The position numbers and the translations under genes were made by a program. From NCBI RefSeq assembly GCF_003286085.1, contig NW_020825288.1, forward strand, positions 11,346,001-11,410,000: 64,000 nt of DNA. Reading direction: 5' to 3'. The notes beneath the pieces are model-generated. The model had not been told where the DNA came from, ran no database searches, and worked only from the letters and a program-made list of their open reading frames with translations. This document shows positions 36,586 through 49,952 of the stretch, piece after piece. How positions within the stretch are numbered: the stretch's first letter is position 1; the number at the start of each line of letters is the position of its first letter. This stretch comes from Drosophila persimilis (Eukaryota > Arthropoda > Insecta > Diptera > Drosophilidae).

Positions 36586-38694
36586 TCTGTAGGCAACGTT
36601 TTGTACGAATTAAGATTTAGCTATTGATTTAGGTTAGTTAGCAGCACTCGGCACTCCCTTTCCCCTTATCACAATCAAAACCCATCGAAGCTCGAGCATT
36701 GATTGGTTTGCTCTGGCGGTGGGCTATAAAAAACACGAGGCGGAGACTTCCGTACTGTCAAGTGAAATAAAACTACCAGAAGTAATATATGACAAAAGAA
36801 ACAGGAAAAGTCTTAGTCGCAATCGAAATAAAACTTCCCTCAGCTGGAACCAACAATTTGAAGCACTCTTTTTTAGGGAATTTACTTATTTATTTCATGC
36901 TATATCCCAATGCTGCAGGTTTAAACTCTAGTATTACTCAGTTCAGCTTTTAGATGGAAGGTATTGCCACTCGTAGACGTATACCCACGTCGCTACGGTG
37001 CGTGTGTGCGGCTATACCAGCAACCGGATGCAAAATAAATGTACTGCTAACATCCAACTAACGATAAATTCCGTTGAACAGCTGCCAAAACCCCATCCAG
37101 AGCCACAGCCAGAGACCCAAAGTTTGGGCACGAAAAGTGACGACAGCAAATAGCGTTAGCGTTAAAGTTGACGGTTGACGGTTGACGTTGACTACGATTA
37201 GTTCCGTGGCACGCGTGTGCATATGAATGCGTGTTTGGACACCATGTGAATATATAGCATCCCAGACGTAAAGCAGTATATAATACTATATATTGTAACA
37301 GTTACAGATACTCGAACCACCCAGTGGTTGAGGCTACATTCGCATTCGTTCAAGCCAAGATAAGTTCATTTGTCTCGTCTGGTTTCGGTCTCTTTCAGCC
37401 CAAAAATCCTAATTCAGTTGGGTCGTTATTTAATTTCCGTTAGCACTGCTGCAATCACATTTGCCTGATGTAATTCCAAGAAGTATATTTTGTTGCTGGA
37501 ATTTAATTAAGCGGATTTATACACAAACAAACACAAGAGATGGTTTCATTTTACCGGAAATTTACATAAGCCCGTGTCGAGCTCATGAAAAACCTTTAAT
37601 TTGAAGTTGATATTTGTTCACGACTGCTATTCATGGAAATGCGAAAATAATAAATGCAATTTTTAATGGAATTGCCATCGGTTCTGTCCGCTCCTCAAAA
37701 TAACAATTAATTGGTAATTAATAATACATATTACAAAACCCCAAACCCCCAAAGATACTTTCTAGCAAGTAGGCTAATTTAAACAACAAAAACCATTTAA
37801 TATAAAATAAAAACTTAAAAACCCCTAAAGAGATGCTCGTAATATTAATTTTTTTAAAATTTATTTTTATTTATTTAATACCAAAATTAATACGACTTCA
37901 ATGAGTTCTATCAACTAGGCCTACGACTTGGCTGAATACATTTATTTGTATGCAATGTGAACCTTTTTGGACAATTTTGTTTAAGTGGCCTTGGTAATTA
38001 AATTAAAAATATATATTTGTCGTAGGTCTAGCGCAATCAACACTAATTATTCCAAACTTTGTCAGAACTCTTGCGTTCACAATGAATATAAGTTTTCGGG
38101 AATCCTTTCTGGAATATTAATGCATTCGAGACGTGATTTTATTTATAAATATTAGAAACCCCTCTGAGTGACTGAGGTAGTGAGTGAGTGAATGAAAGCT
38201 CACAGTTTAGAAATGGAAAAACGTTTTTAAGGGAAACTGCCTGCCACGATAATGAAGAGTTTTTACTTGTTGATGGCTGGGACAAGTGACCCATGACGAG
38301 TGTGGCGCATACAACCAAAGCAACGGCAACGGCAACGGCAATGGCAACAGCAATAGCAACATCGACTGATGTTTGCGGCAAGCCGTTCATTAAAGTAGGG
38401 AAAATTTAATGTGTCCGTTCACGCTCAAGTAAGACTAAATCGGAACCCCACGAGAGAGGGAAGAACGAAAGCAGCGAAACTGAACCGCAGTAGAACCAGA
38501 AGTAATAGCGGTACCAGTGGCCCCTCCATAGACCCATCGACCACCAAAAGAACCTGCCCACCGATTGCTAGTCTGAATAAAAGTCTGAAATGCAACCAAG
38601 TGCAACGACGAGAGTGGTGCTCCATTACCATTACCCGACTGCACTGGGCGCCCACTTTTGCTCAGTTGTTTGGGAGCTGTGCAACGGCGAAAAC
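36586..38694. other. intergenic with an orphan core promoter
   Basis: Contains a strong TATA box at 36725-36733 with no recognised gene behind it, a GGTTGAC tandem near 37165-37195, and a very AT-rich block at about 37720-38110. The last 100 bp hold a TCAGTT initiator (38662-38667) that may serve the Osi13-like gene, without a TATA box. Confidence 0.4.
36725..36733 (+). promoter_or_regulatory. orphan TATA box
   Basis: GCTATAAAAAACACG at 36724 onward has the same form as the Osiris gene promoters. The only ATG frame just downstream is 54 codons (36789-36953), with no signal peptide or known motif. Confidence 0.35.
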
Positions 38695-39421
38695 ATGTTC
38701 AACATTGCGCTCGCAATTGCAATTTTCCATCTCCTGTCTGCGGTGTCCTTCAGCGTGGCGTACAGCCACCTGCCAACTGCCGTGCAGCTGGGCGGGGCCA
38801 TCGTGGCGGCCGTGGAGCAGGATGCCGAGCAGGAAGCTGCCACCGAGGAGCACCATCGAGTGCAACGTGAGTGGATGCAGACTGCCGAGCTGCAGCTGCA
38901 GAAACTCCTCAACGACGAGTTGAGTGCCGAGGAGATGGGCAATATGCTGGATACGTGGATTACCGAAGGTGGGTTGAGTTGAGGATGTACTCATAGATAT
39001 TTCCATGCTCTCAAGTGCTGGATGCTTCTCCACAGGTCGCGGCAAGCATCAGCACAAGAAGCAGCAGAAGAAGCTAGCCAAAATGCTGTATCCCGTGCTA
39101 GCCGCCGCAGCTGTGGCCAAAATCGTTCTGCTTCCCTTGGTCTTGAAGTGGCTGACGGCGCTGTCGACCTCATCATTCGTTATGGGAAAAATTGCATTGG
39201 CCACCTCCGGTATGCTGGCCTTAAAGTGGATCCTGTCCAGCGGGCATGCACGGGATCGCCTGGAGATTATCCATTCATCGGTCCCATCAATCAAGGGCTT
39301 GCACACGGCCCACGCCGCTGATGTTGCCCCCAGCGGCACCAGCTGGATGCCCATCCGGCCGCCCTACATTCCTTTGGGTGTGACCAAGGATGGCCCAACT
39401 TTTTACAAGCCATTTTTATAG
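38695..39421 (+). CDS. Osi13: Osiris family protein, Osi13-like, no cysteine pair
   Basis: The exons are 38695-38968 and 39036-39421 (67-nt phase-1 intron), 219 aa. The start at 38695 gives the signal peptide MFNIALAIAIFHLLSAVSFSVA; an in-frame upstream ATG at 38590 would bury it. The mature N-terminal half is short, acidic and Glu/Gln-rich and has no cysteine, unlike most family members. The junction makes GRGKHQHKKQQKKL at 92-105, followed by a hydrophobic block (about 107-150) ending GMLALKWIL. The tail lacks the A-Y motif and ends FYKPFL. The symbol is inferred from its place before Osi14 and its small size. Confidence 0.65.
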
Positions 39422-42400
39422 ACCGTTTCGCTCGGCGAGAATGAGAGTGAGAGTGCGATTTAGAGAGGTCTCTTTCTACTTTTAGCCCATAGACAAATAA
39501 GGCCACGTAACTCCCCGACTTCATCAGCATTTAATTAGCACATGCCTCGGCCCGCTCTGACGTTACGACGACCCATCGACCGCTCGACGGCTCTGCAGCG
39601 TGCCACAGAGCGCAGAAATTAACAGCACTGCGCACGGTGCCGTTATGCATATAACGGTTTATTGCGCATGCGCACAGGCCTCGATCGACCATCGACCACG
39701 GCCAAGACATCACTATCGTCGGCACTTCCGCAAGTGCGTGTGTTGCAATGAAAGCCGACCAACGGCAGGCACGGCCAGGGTTATGTAAAGACCAGAAAAG
39801 TCAACCAACAGGTTGTCACAAATCAATCAGCATGCAGCAGCGACAGGTGCTGGTGCGACTTGGGTGGGCCTTCGGTGTCGGTCACTGAAGGCATACGGTT
39901 AGTACCCACAAGATTGAAAGTAGGTATGAAGAACTTCTCCCATCCCTTCATCACATTTACATACATCCATTTTAAGTTTTATGTACATAACCGAAAAAAA
40001 CGGCGTTTTATTTAAATCAGAGATCAGAAATTAGAGATATAAATTTAATAAAATCAGAGTTAAAAGTAACCTAGATACAGTTACACAATTAATATAGAGG
40101 TATACTGGAGAATAATACAATTTCAATTCAAATTTTGAAATAAATTGTTTAAAAACTCTTTCTTTTAACCATTATAATACACATCGTAATACAAAATAAC
40201 TTTAAATTTTTATGGTCTTAATTTTTTAATTCAAAATTGAATTAAAATATCTTTGGAACGGCAAGGTGTCTAATACACATTCCATATGCCTTTATTTCCC
40301 AATTTATACTAATTCCGGTTTTAATAATACAAATCAAACACTTATTTTATACAAATTATTATACAAATTACTATCCTTGAGATTCCTGAGTTATATGAAA
40401 TTATCGATTAATTGACGAATTACAACTGTTCGATCCACCATCAGTCGAGTCAAACACAAATTTAATGATTTACTCCAACCAGGACACAAATTAGGCCTCT
40501 AACCACGTATCCACGGATGGATGAATATAATTTGACTCATTGTCTGAGCGCTCTGCCTACGCACATCGCGCCTCCATTTCCATTTCCTCCATTTCAGCAA
40601 GTGAAAGTTGTAGGGCGCCCATTCCATTTGAGCAAACAGCAGCGACACAATTGCAGGTGTGTGGGGGGAACACGGGTGGGGCAAAAGCTACAAGCGTCAG
40701 ATACAGGTATGCGCATGCTTGCCGCATATCTAACAAATCGATCAACACAAAGCCCCAAAAGACAGCCAGCCACTACAAGGCGTATCTTTATGTGCGCGGC
40801 GACTTCTTTCTAAGTTGAGATGTTGAAAGTGAAGCTGAGACCGGTGCCCCGGCTTGGCTTGGCAATTAGGCTTGAGCGGGAGACGTCAGCGGCGTTGGCC
40901 TTTGTCATCGCATCTCCAGCTATTAACAACATTCTCTGACTGCGCAATGTTTGCGACTCTCACGAGATTACTTAACCAGGCCATTTAGCATAGACACCAC
41001 GCTGCCATAGCCACAGCCACAGCCACTGCCACTGCCACAATGTCGTCCCGCGCTTGTTGTTTGAACATTTGTGTCATCAATTTCACTTTCTTTCGCGTTC
41101 AGGCGGATGGGGTTAAATAAAGCGATGATACTTAGGCCTAGGTTTGGGCACAAAGTGATCCCACTGGCGCCCTTAATCATTTCGGGCCGGGGCCACAAAG
41201 ACCCCAGACAGAAAAATATTACATGCTAACCCAAATGGCAATTGCTCTCTTACCATTTGTCCAGAGTGCGGGGTTGAGTTTGAATTTGGAGCGGAGTGCC
41301 CTGCCCGCAAGGTAATGGTGATGAATTTTTAACGCCAAATACCAAAACTAGACCCCACTTGAAAAGACCTTTAGGCCCCCCAAAAAATATATGCAAACAT
41401 GCCTGCTCGATGCATAAAAACCGTGCCACTCCACCTCGGAGCTGCACTTTCTCAGCCAGCCGACAACAAACACTGCCTGCCACAACGACTACGCACAATA
41501 TTGACATTTCATATTTGCACAAAATGAAAAGAAAATCAATTTCACCTGTTGGCATTTTTGCGTTTAACCCAAGAGACCACAAAAAAAAGTCACTAAGAGA
41601 CAATTTTTGGCCGGCAAGTTTTTTTAAATATTGTTTTAGGATCAGGTATATGAGTCTGGAAAAGTATGCTTTTGAGGCGAAAAATTCCACATTCCATTCC
41701 CAGAAGAACCAAACAAACGCATTTTTATCCCATAATCAAATCAAATTAAATTTCTGTGAAACCTGCCTCAGATCTTTACGGGAATGTTTCCTCCTCCTCT
41801 CAGTGTGTTGGAATGCCAAAAATTCTGTTGTCATGTCGATAACACGCAAATGGGTCAGTAGAACGTGCCACCGCTGCGGCTATTGGCTGCCCAAAAAACC
41901 AAACCGAAACCGGCAACTGCAAAACGCGTCAAGCTAATTTAAAAAGTAAACGCACTTGGGCACATGGCTCTGCGGAGCAGTACGCGAGAGAGCCCAATCT
42001 GCCACACCCACACGGTCCGGCGCAGACGAGAAAAGTGGGAAGTGGGGGCAATCGACAATCGGTGTTTAGGCCAACTTGTTGCCGGCTAATTGAGCGACGC
42101 CCGACACCCAGCAACAAATCGCTAGTCGAGTCGCAGAAAAGAAACGAAGATAATTGACTTTGAATAAATAATGAATGCCTACATTTCTGTGAGTCCAGTC
42201 TGGACAACAGACCCTGCTGTCAGGAACGCATTATGTGGGAGGGGAGCACGACATGAGAAAGGTTATCAAAATTGACAGTTCTCAAAAGCAAAAAAGCAGA
42301 AAAGCAGAAAAGCAGAAACCAAGCCAGAGCTTTTCGGTAGAAAAGAGAAATTGTTTATGATTGGCATTTAGAAACTTTGTTTGATTTGACAGTTGGGTGG

Positions 42401-44970
42401 GTAATAGTCGTAAAACCTGACGATCGATAAGGCCTCGGAGCATGGAGGTCCCGGCAATCCGGTTTAGCGGGGCAGCGCACTACAGATTGCAAAACTGAAT
42501 GGGAATTACATAACTTTCACTCAAAAACGATGACGCGAACTGCGAACCGCGAACCCCAGCGGTGCTCTGGCTGCGTCAATGAATGAGTAGTGCGAAACTG
42601 GATCGCCGCATACCTGACCGTGCGTGCGTGAGGCAAGCCAATGTCATGCGGGCATCATCATCATCATCAATGATGGCATGAATGGATCTCCGGTTAGTGC
42701 TTGGGCTCTTGCAGCGCTGAGATATGCAAATTGTCGCAGCAAGTGAATCACTGCACAAAACGCTCGATAAGGCGGCATACTTCCTAGCACACTTTCTTTT
42801 TCTCTTGCCGGAGCGGGGCTAAAACAATAACCGAAAATAAAGGCGCGTCACTCATACGCAGCGTGTGACAAGCCGACGCCCGCGGCCGTGGCCGCAACAG
42901 GCCTGCCGCCCGGCAACAACAGCAATAACAACAGCAACATTGGGGGCAACATTTAGTGTCGCATTTCGTTGTAATATAAATGAAAGTGAGTGAGGCAGCG
43001 GATCGGCTACATATTTTTCTCTGCTGTTACTTTGCTGCTCTTTGAATGGGTTGCCTTTAATAAGCTGCTGGAACAATAAAAATACAAATTTTGTTGCTGC
43101 CAAAAATTGAAGCTGCTTCGATTTTATAGAGATCTTTGTACGAAACCTGTCATTTTACGATGCAATTCCTCACAGAGAAACTTGGATAGAAGCATAAACT
43201 GGCAATGCAGTGGAGAATGTGGGCCGTGATAGCAGAACGTGACTGGGAAAATCTTCAAGCGAATGAATGACTGATGAATCATAAACTTCAGTGTTCAGAC
43301 TGATAGACACATAAAAACAGATGTATCTGACAGAGTGAGAGAGAATGAGATGACGATGAGAATAAGAGTGGGGCTTAAGGGAAATATTCCGAATGAACGT
43401 ACACTCTACAATACCTTAACAATTTTTTATTTTTATTTTGAGTGTTAAATATTAGTTATAATAAGACTTGACTTACTGGTAAATTCCTAAAACCATCGCA
43501 TTGTATTTATCATTTCCCAAAACATCATCATAATTATTATTATTCCAGTCAAAAACATTTTTTTTTTATCAAATTTAATCAATTTATTTATGAATAATAC
43601 AATTTTAATATATATGTACGTATAAATAAATAAATAGAATAACAATATAAAATACAATAGTTTAAATATTTTGTATTAAAAAAAAAATCAACAAAAATTT
43701 CAAAAGACTACAATTATTTTTAAGTAATTAATTTCAAGTTTTATATTTTATCCATATTTCATTATTAAACTTTGTATGCCTTTAACTTGCTTTTAATTGC
43801 CTTTACCTTTACTTAACTCGTCTTTACCTATTTCGCCCATTCTATCAAAAAGCTCTATTATGTTTTATTCCCCTAGAGTTCTATAATTCATATCGACTTC
43901 AATTTTCCACTAAAACTTCCTTTTATCCAACAAAAACATTTAAATATTTTTTTATTGCTAATTATTTGTACCATTAGATCGTTTTACCTATTTTCCCACC
44001 TAATATTTAACATTCATCCTTGCTTTTGGATAACAAAATGCCTATTTTACCTCTATTATTTTATCACTTATGATTAGCTCGTATTTTTCCCATTGCCACT
44101 TAACTTTCAATTATTACCACATAGACATGGATACACAGTCCACTTCAATCATCGAAGTGCTAAACACTATTTCACCATACCATTTACCATTCCCTGCAAC
44201 AACAACAGAATGGGCTAACACAAATGACCCATTTATGCTGCAAAGAAAGGAGACACACACACACACGGACACATTTTTGCGCTCATAAGTGGACAGCGTG
44301 AAATATACGGCAACCGGATCGTTCGGTTAAGAAGCGTAAATAAATTAGCAAATATGTGACTTTGGATATTGCGAGAGTCGAATGAAAGCTGAGCGCAAAC
44401 GCAGCCGGGCTGGGTAAACTGCGGGTAAACAGCCTCATTGAGGGCGTGTGCATATCGAATGCCTCCAGACCATATCCCAGTCCCAGGCCCAGGCCCAGGC
44501 CCAAGACCAAGCCACCAGCCAATGATGTCGAATGTTTACCCCACAACACAGTCAAGGCGCCCCGCCTGATCCAATGGCCAAGTCCAAGTACAAATTTCTC
44601 TCCAGTGGCGCTGACTGCGACGACGACGTAGACGTTGACGGATGAAGACGGCGCTCCCGAAAAAAAGGCAGCAGCAGCAGGGCTGCCCAAAAAGCAACCA
44701 AAATGAACATTTCAGTTAACAAACAAGTTGACTTTATTTTCTAGATTTATGTACATGTGTGTATGTTGCCTCTACGGCTCTGACGCTGACTCCGACTACA
44801 ACTCGGGAGAGCCGGCATATTTTTCGCGTCTTTTTTTTGGTTGCTTCCGCAGTCGGCGGCTGCGTCTCGGCTGGTTTTATTTAATTTACTTTGAAATTGT
44901 TTTGTAATGTCGGACCGACTGCGACGTCGGCGGCGGCGGCGGCTTCGACAGCGCAACAAACGCCGCCCAA
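39422..44970. other. 5.5-kb spacer before Osi14
   Basis: No gene is supported. Short AT-rich stretches occur at 39980-40390 (with a weak match to the dispersed element near 40270-40345) and 43430-44060. The 41296-41937 open frame begins on GTG, spans sequence with opposite-strand frames of similar length and shows no protein-like pattern. Confidence 0.4.
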
Positions 44971-45008
44971 TATAAAAGGCTAGACGTCTCGAGACGCATA
45001 CATCAAAC
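44971..45008 (+). promoter_or_regulatory. TATA/initiator of Osi14
   Basis: TATAAAAG at 44971-44978 and TCAAAC at 45003-45008, start near 45005. The leader is about 106 nt. Confidence 0.75.
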
Positions 45009-45110
45009 TCATCTCAACGCTCTCGAGCTCAGCAGCAGACAGCATCAGCGCCAGCTCCAGCAAGGATTAAACCGTGTCGCGATCCGACTTGAATCTAAAA
45101 CGAAACGAAA

Positions 45111-46106
45111 ATGAAAGTGTTTGCCATCGCTTGTGTTACCCTCTTGGCGGCCGCCAGCTGTTCCTGGGCCGCTCCCAGTGTCCAAGACAACAGAATCGAA
45201 AGTGATAACACGCTCAGCAGGGCCGCCCGCTATCTGGGTGCCTGTTTGGAGAGCGATGACATGGCCACCTGTCTGGCTGTCAAGGGCATCACTGCCCTGA
45301 ACCGTGCCGCCAGGAGCAACAACATTGAGCTTGCCAGCGGTGTCACCTTCCAGAGGTGTGTGTTGTGTGTCTGTGACAGTGTTCAAACTGAAATTGAAAT
45401 CGAAATAAAAAAACCGAAAGTGATGTGGATTTGACACCGTTTTTAATGTGACCCATTTCTCATTCGTTGCAGAGATCCTGCCAGTCCCGTACAGCGCAAT
45501 GGCAAGTCCCTCAGCGAACAGGATATCTATGCGGAGCTGCCCCAGAACGCCGAGGATCGCAATGGACGCTTGGTCGATCTAGCCATTTCCAGCATGACCG
45601 ACTTCTTGACCACCCACAACTTGGAGTTCAAGCTGCCCTCGGAGACTACCCAGCAGGTGGCTCGCGCTCTGGATGAAGGTGAGCTCAGCAGTTCCGTCGA
45701 ACCATTTTAATTTGGTTCTAAAATTCGGATATTTTTGTGCTACTCAGGTCGTGGCAAGATCAAGAAGATGATTGGACCCATTGCCCTGGCTATTGGCGCC
45801 AAACTGTTCGCCGTCGTTCCTTTGGTCCTCGGATTCCTCGCTCTGCTAACCTTCAAGGCCGTGATTGTGGCCAAGCTTGCCTTCTTCTTGGCCATCCTGG
45901 TTGGCGGCTCCCGTCTTCTGGGCGGATTTGGTAACAAGTTCGGCGGTAACGCCATCGGCGGCGGTTACAGCTCGAACGCCTGGTCTGCCCCTGCCAGTGC
46001 TGGCTGGAGCTCGGGTGCCTCTTCGTCCTATCCCTATGCACGCAGCATCAACGAGGAGCAGGTCGATGCCCAGGAGTTGGCCTACGCCGGACAGCAGCAG
46101 CAGTAA
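45111..46106 (+). CDS. Osi14: Osiris 14
   Basis: The three exons are 45111-45355, 45473-45678 and 45748-46106, giving 269 aa against the 268 aa I recall for D. melanogaster Osi14; the signal peptide MKVFAIACVTLLAAASCSWA is as remembered. The cysteines are C45/C54. The first intron is phase 2 (after FQR), the second phase 1 before GRGKIKKMIG (151-160). The hydrophobic block at about 158-195 ends GGSRLLGGFG instead of GLKKL. A Gly/Ser-rich tail precedes AQELAYAGQQ at the C-terminus. Small changes from the remembered fly sequence (for example QRNGKSLSEQDIY) indicate a diverged Drosophila species. AATAAA at 46278-46283 likely ends the transcript. Confidence 0.88.
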
Positions 46107-47605
46107 GCAGTCAGGAGTCAGGAGAGTAGCCGTGGATGCCGTTGGTGCCACTAATGTGCCTTTGTTTTGAAACCCCTTAGCATGTAGTAATTTATTCGAA
46201 GAGTAATTAGCTAACTTATTGTACAAGAGACAGCCGAACGCTTTTCACAGCAAGAAAATAGTCATTATGAATGTTTGAATAAAACTAAAAGTATTTCCCC
46301 AACCCCCTCTCGAGTCACGAGCGTCTGCCCAACCATATTCCACATCAAAATCCCTGCACGTGCCTCTTGGCGTTTGTATAATTGATGCCGGGGAGGGCGT
46401 GGTTGGACAAAATGTTTACCTGTTGGTAAAAGACTTTCCCATGGGGCAGCTTAATTCAAATGCTGACAGAGTCAAGCAAGACTGGTTGGGCGACAAATAT
46501 TTGGAACTCTGAGCGAACGGGCTTGACCTAAGAGTGCGGCAAGGCAAAAAGTTTCTTGTGGTAATTAAAACTTGTGGCAGGTTCTGCTGCTGCCTGTCCC
46601 TCAAACGAGTGGCAGTCGAGCAAAAGGCTGTGCAAAAGGCTGTGCAAAATTATGTGTAAAAGTCTGTGCAAAAAGAATTGATAATCTTTGGATAAAGTTT
46701 TGGCAAGCCAAGTGGTATGTGTGCCCTTCTCATAATTGGAGTTTCTAATACTGATGTGGCATGTTAATTGTCTGCCACACAAGTTGCAGCCAGAAGAAAC
46801 TTTCTACTTATGCTCATAAAAGTGTCACTTTTGCGATTGAAAAGATATATGCGGGTATGCGCTACAATTCAGCTTTCTTTTGGAAATAGATTTAGAAGCA
46901 ATTGAAATAGAAAACGAGCGCCAGCGAACCAGCAAGCCACCGAACGACACTTGACAAAAAGAGAATGAAATCGAAAGCGTTGAAAGCGTACGCTGGCCAG
47001 AGCAACTAACTGGGCCAAAGCGGGCATTAAGTCACCACGACTGAGGCATACCAAATAAGGGGCGGATCGGGGCAGGCCACTAATAATCGCTTTAATGGAA
47101 TTCAATGGCACGCCTAATGAGCGATGGCGAGCGAGAAGGAGTCAGTGTGGGAAGAAGCCCAAGCAGAAGGCAGCGCCCAAGAATCTGGCACACAGTCAAT
47201 CTCCTCCAAGAGCCGCCTAAGTCACGTTCCCGTGTGCTGCAGTGCTGCATGCCAATTACAATCAGCTAACGGTGGAAGGCAGAAATTGGGCCATTTGCTT
47301 ATATAAAATATATGTACAAAAATCATATCCAGCCACGGCAGTGGCAGACGCCCGGCCCAGCCCGGCAGGTCACTTCCCTTTCGTTGACGACGTGCGTGGT
47401 GGAAATATGGTCAAGAAATTGTTGGCAGGCAGCATACGCATACGCTTTGCATAAATTGTGCCGGGGATGGCATGGCTTTTTGGTATGGGGACTGTTATTG
47501 CAGTGCGGTGCGTTTTTATTTTGGACACTGCGCGATTTCTAGCCACACAAAATTGGTCAATCGACTCAGTTCGGAGCCGGCGGGCACGCATACGATTCGA
47601 AAAGG
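46107..47605. other. Osi14 3'UTR and intergenic
   Basis: The 3'UTR runs to about 46300. A GCTGTGCAAAA tandem lies near 46627-46675. No further gene is seen. Confidence 0.45.
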
Positions 47606-47612
47606 TATAAAA
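47606..47612 (+). promoter_or_regulatory. TATA box of Osi15
   Basis: TATAAAA at 47606-47612, with the likely transcription start near 47638. The leader is about 140 nt. No exact TCAGTT initiator is present. Confidence 0.7.
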
Positions 47613-47780
47613 CGCGGGGGCATTGCATACAATTAATCACAAAGCAATTTCCATTCGCAAAGCCAACAGCCCCAGCCCAGCCATCAGTGCGCCGACCAGT
47701 GTGGAATCCAATCGAAGGATTATCAATATAAATATCAATATCGACTTTTGTCCAAAACCAAAACCAAAGTGCTAAGCAAT

Positions 47781-48709
47781 ATGTGCGCGAAATTCGTTTG
47801 TGTTGTGCTGGTGGCCAGCTTTGTGTGCGGCGCTTTGGCACTGCCATCGCAGGACGGCAGTGAAAAGGATTTAGTGAACATGCTCAATCGATTGGATAAC
47901 GAGGAGTCGGTGTCACTGTTCGGTGGCCTGCGCATCGATCGGTCTGAGACGGGACGCAGCTTTGGTGCCAACAAGGGCGTCGAGTCGTTCGAGGACCGCG
48001 CCGAACGCTATCTAGAAACACATGAGCTCAATCTGTCCTTCTCCGGCGATGAGCAGGAGGAGAATACCGAGAACGAATACGCCGGACGTGCCATGGATGG
48101 TGAGTGATCAAAAAGCAAAGTGCCTTCACTCCACGAAATATTGCGCATACAACGTGTTGTACTGTGGGAACATATAGCCAAATGCAGCAGAAAAGCGTTG
48201 CATACTTTTCTGTCTTCGCCTAAGTGGAAGTGAAAGCTTTCTTCGAACTGCCACGGATGGCATACTTTTGGGTGGCCTTCACTCAATGTCTCCGCTTTCT
48301 CTCTGCTTTCTCCGCAATAGAATCCCGCAGCAAGCGCATGAAGAAGATGCTGCTGCCTCTGCTGTTGGCTTTGAAACTGAAGAAGGCTGTGGTCGTCAAG
48401 GTCATGTTCACGATCATTAAGTTCATCTCGCTGAAAGCCCTGGCCATCTCCTTCCTGGCCCTCATTCTGGCTGGTAAGTGTCGCTAGCTGAAAGCAAACA
48501 AAAAGAGGCCCAGCTTACGATTTCCTTGACTTGCAGGTGCCACCTTCTTCAAGGATCTGCTGGCCAAGAAGAAGGAACATATCACCACTGCCTACATCAC
48601 TGGCAGCCCCCTGAACGCCGATATTGTGCACTCCGACTGGAGCCGCAATGGACAAGCCGCCGGCGCCGATTTGGCCTACAACCACTACGGCCTGGCCCAG
48701 CCCTTCTAA
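47781..48709 (+). CDS. Osi15: Osiris 15
   Basis: The three exons are 47781-48099, 48321-48473 and 48537-48709, coding exactly 214 aa, the length I recall for Osi15. The signal peptide is MCAKFVCVVLVASFVCGALA. The mature protein has no cysteine, so the two-cysteine region is lost. The first intron is phase 1 and precedes ESRSKRMKKM (107-116). The second, also phase 1, splits the end of the hydrophobic block (LILA/GATFF), a position not interrupted in the other genes here. The C-terminus has DLAYNHYGLAQPF, a clear A-Y motif. It is the shortest typical Osiris protein here and lacks a Gly-rich tail. AATAAA at 49231-49236 marks a roughly 530-nt 3'UTR. Confidence 0.85.
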
Positions 48710-49896
48710 GCTCTGCCATACCGCCACAAATCCATCCAATCCATCCCCCTCTATACTAGTCTATATCCCAACCCTCATCACTGCATCTTACCCTCGCTGT
48801 TTGCTCTCCCTCGCCTTTTCCTTTCCACCCCTTCAATCCCCTTCCTACATGAGACTTTACCCCTGAAGAATGGCTTAATTCGTTGTAGTCAATAATTATG
48901 TATTTACGAGTAGTTACATTTAGTTAGTTAGCTGCGACATACCAAAAAACCAACAAGAAAAGCACAAAAAAAAGAGAAACTTAGAAAGGATCCAATCGGA
49001 TGCCCACGACATGGCTAGCTCAGGACAATGCTTAAGGATATATGTAATCAAACAGTCGATCATATTTGCGCCATATTTATTGCACATTTCCTTCCACAAC
49101 CCAGAACCCATAACTCTTGGCGGATGTAAATGTTACTCAGGTCCAATCGAACAAAACGAAGATTATGCCTGCTAAAGAGCTTACTTACTTACTAAGTATT
49201 TATTTCGATAACTTAAAGCAAAAGCAATTGAATAAAAATGATTCATCAAATTCAAAAATCACAAATATTTCCAACCTTTTTGCGTAAAGAACTTTTTCTA
49301 CAGCCCAAATACATACATCAGAGAAAACCTACGCCCATAAATAACTTCAAAGAGATGTAACCCAGATTTGAAGGCATCCTGCCGTGATATATTGCAAAAA
49401 TATTTTCCGACCTTTTTTTGGACACAACAAAAATCGAGCAAACAACAGAAATAGTCCAAAGTATTCATCATAGGTGAAGATTAATGGCTGAATGTTGGAT
49501 TGGTTTGTTTTCTGGTTCACCCGCAGTTTCTATCCCTGGATATAGCTTGGCGAAGCAATCAAAGAAATATGTTCGTAATCATCCAATCGAATATGCACAT
49601 ACATATGTATGTGTGTTTAAGGAATTGAAAGAGTATGCAATGCGTATGCTTTTCACTCTTAAAGCCCATCTATTGATATATGTTAAATATCTAAACATAA
49701 GTGTGAATGTATGGGCTCATATGGGATATTCCCCAGTGGCCAATGCTTTCTTTATCATGCAAAAATAGTGCCAGCATTTGTGTTTCATTAATTTATTAGC
49801 AAATTTAATTAACATGGTCTCTAGGCCCACTCCACTGGCTTTCTTTGCGTATTCTTCCTAATTGATTACGGGCAAATGTCCCACTTACTGTTCCTC
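48710..49896. other. Osi15 3'UTR and intergenic
   Basis: The 3'UTR runs to about 49255 by the AATAAA at 49231. Beyond it the open frame at 49484-49768 has no promoter or motif and is not called. Confidence 0.4.
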
Positions 49897-49933
49897 TATA
49901 AAACTGAAACAAATAGACTATTGTTTATCAGTT
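49897..49933 (+). promoter_or_regulatory. TATA/initiator of small Thr-rich secreted gene
   Basis: TATAAAA at 49897-49903 and exact TCAGTT at 49928-49933, start near 49930 and only about 22 nt before the ATG. This is the same promoter form as the Osiris genes. Confidence 0.75.
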
Positions 49934-49952
49934 CCATTTGATCAGCATTGAG

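Noticed and set aside
38590..38694. Upstream in-frame ATG of the Osi13-like gene
   Set aside because: Would place 35 residues before an otherwise perfect signal peptide and precedes the TCAGTT initiator.
41296..41937. 213-codon open frame
   Set aside because: Starts at GTG, composition resembles non-coding sequence, long opposite-strand frame over the same DNA.
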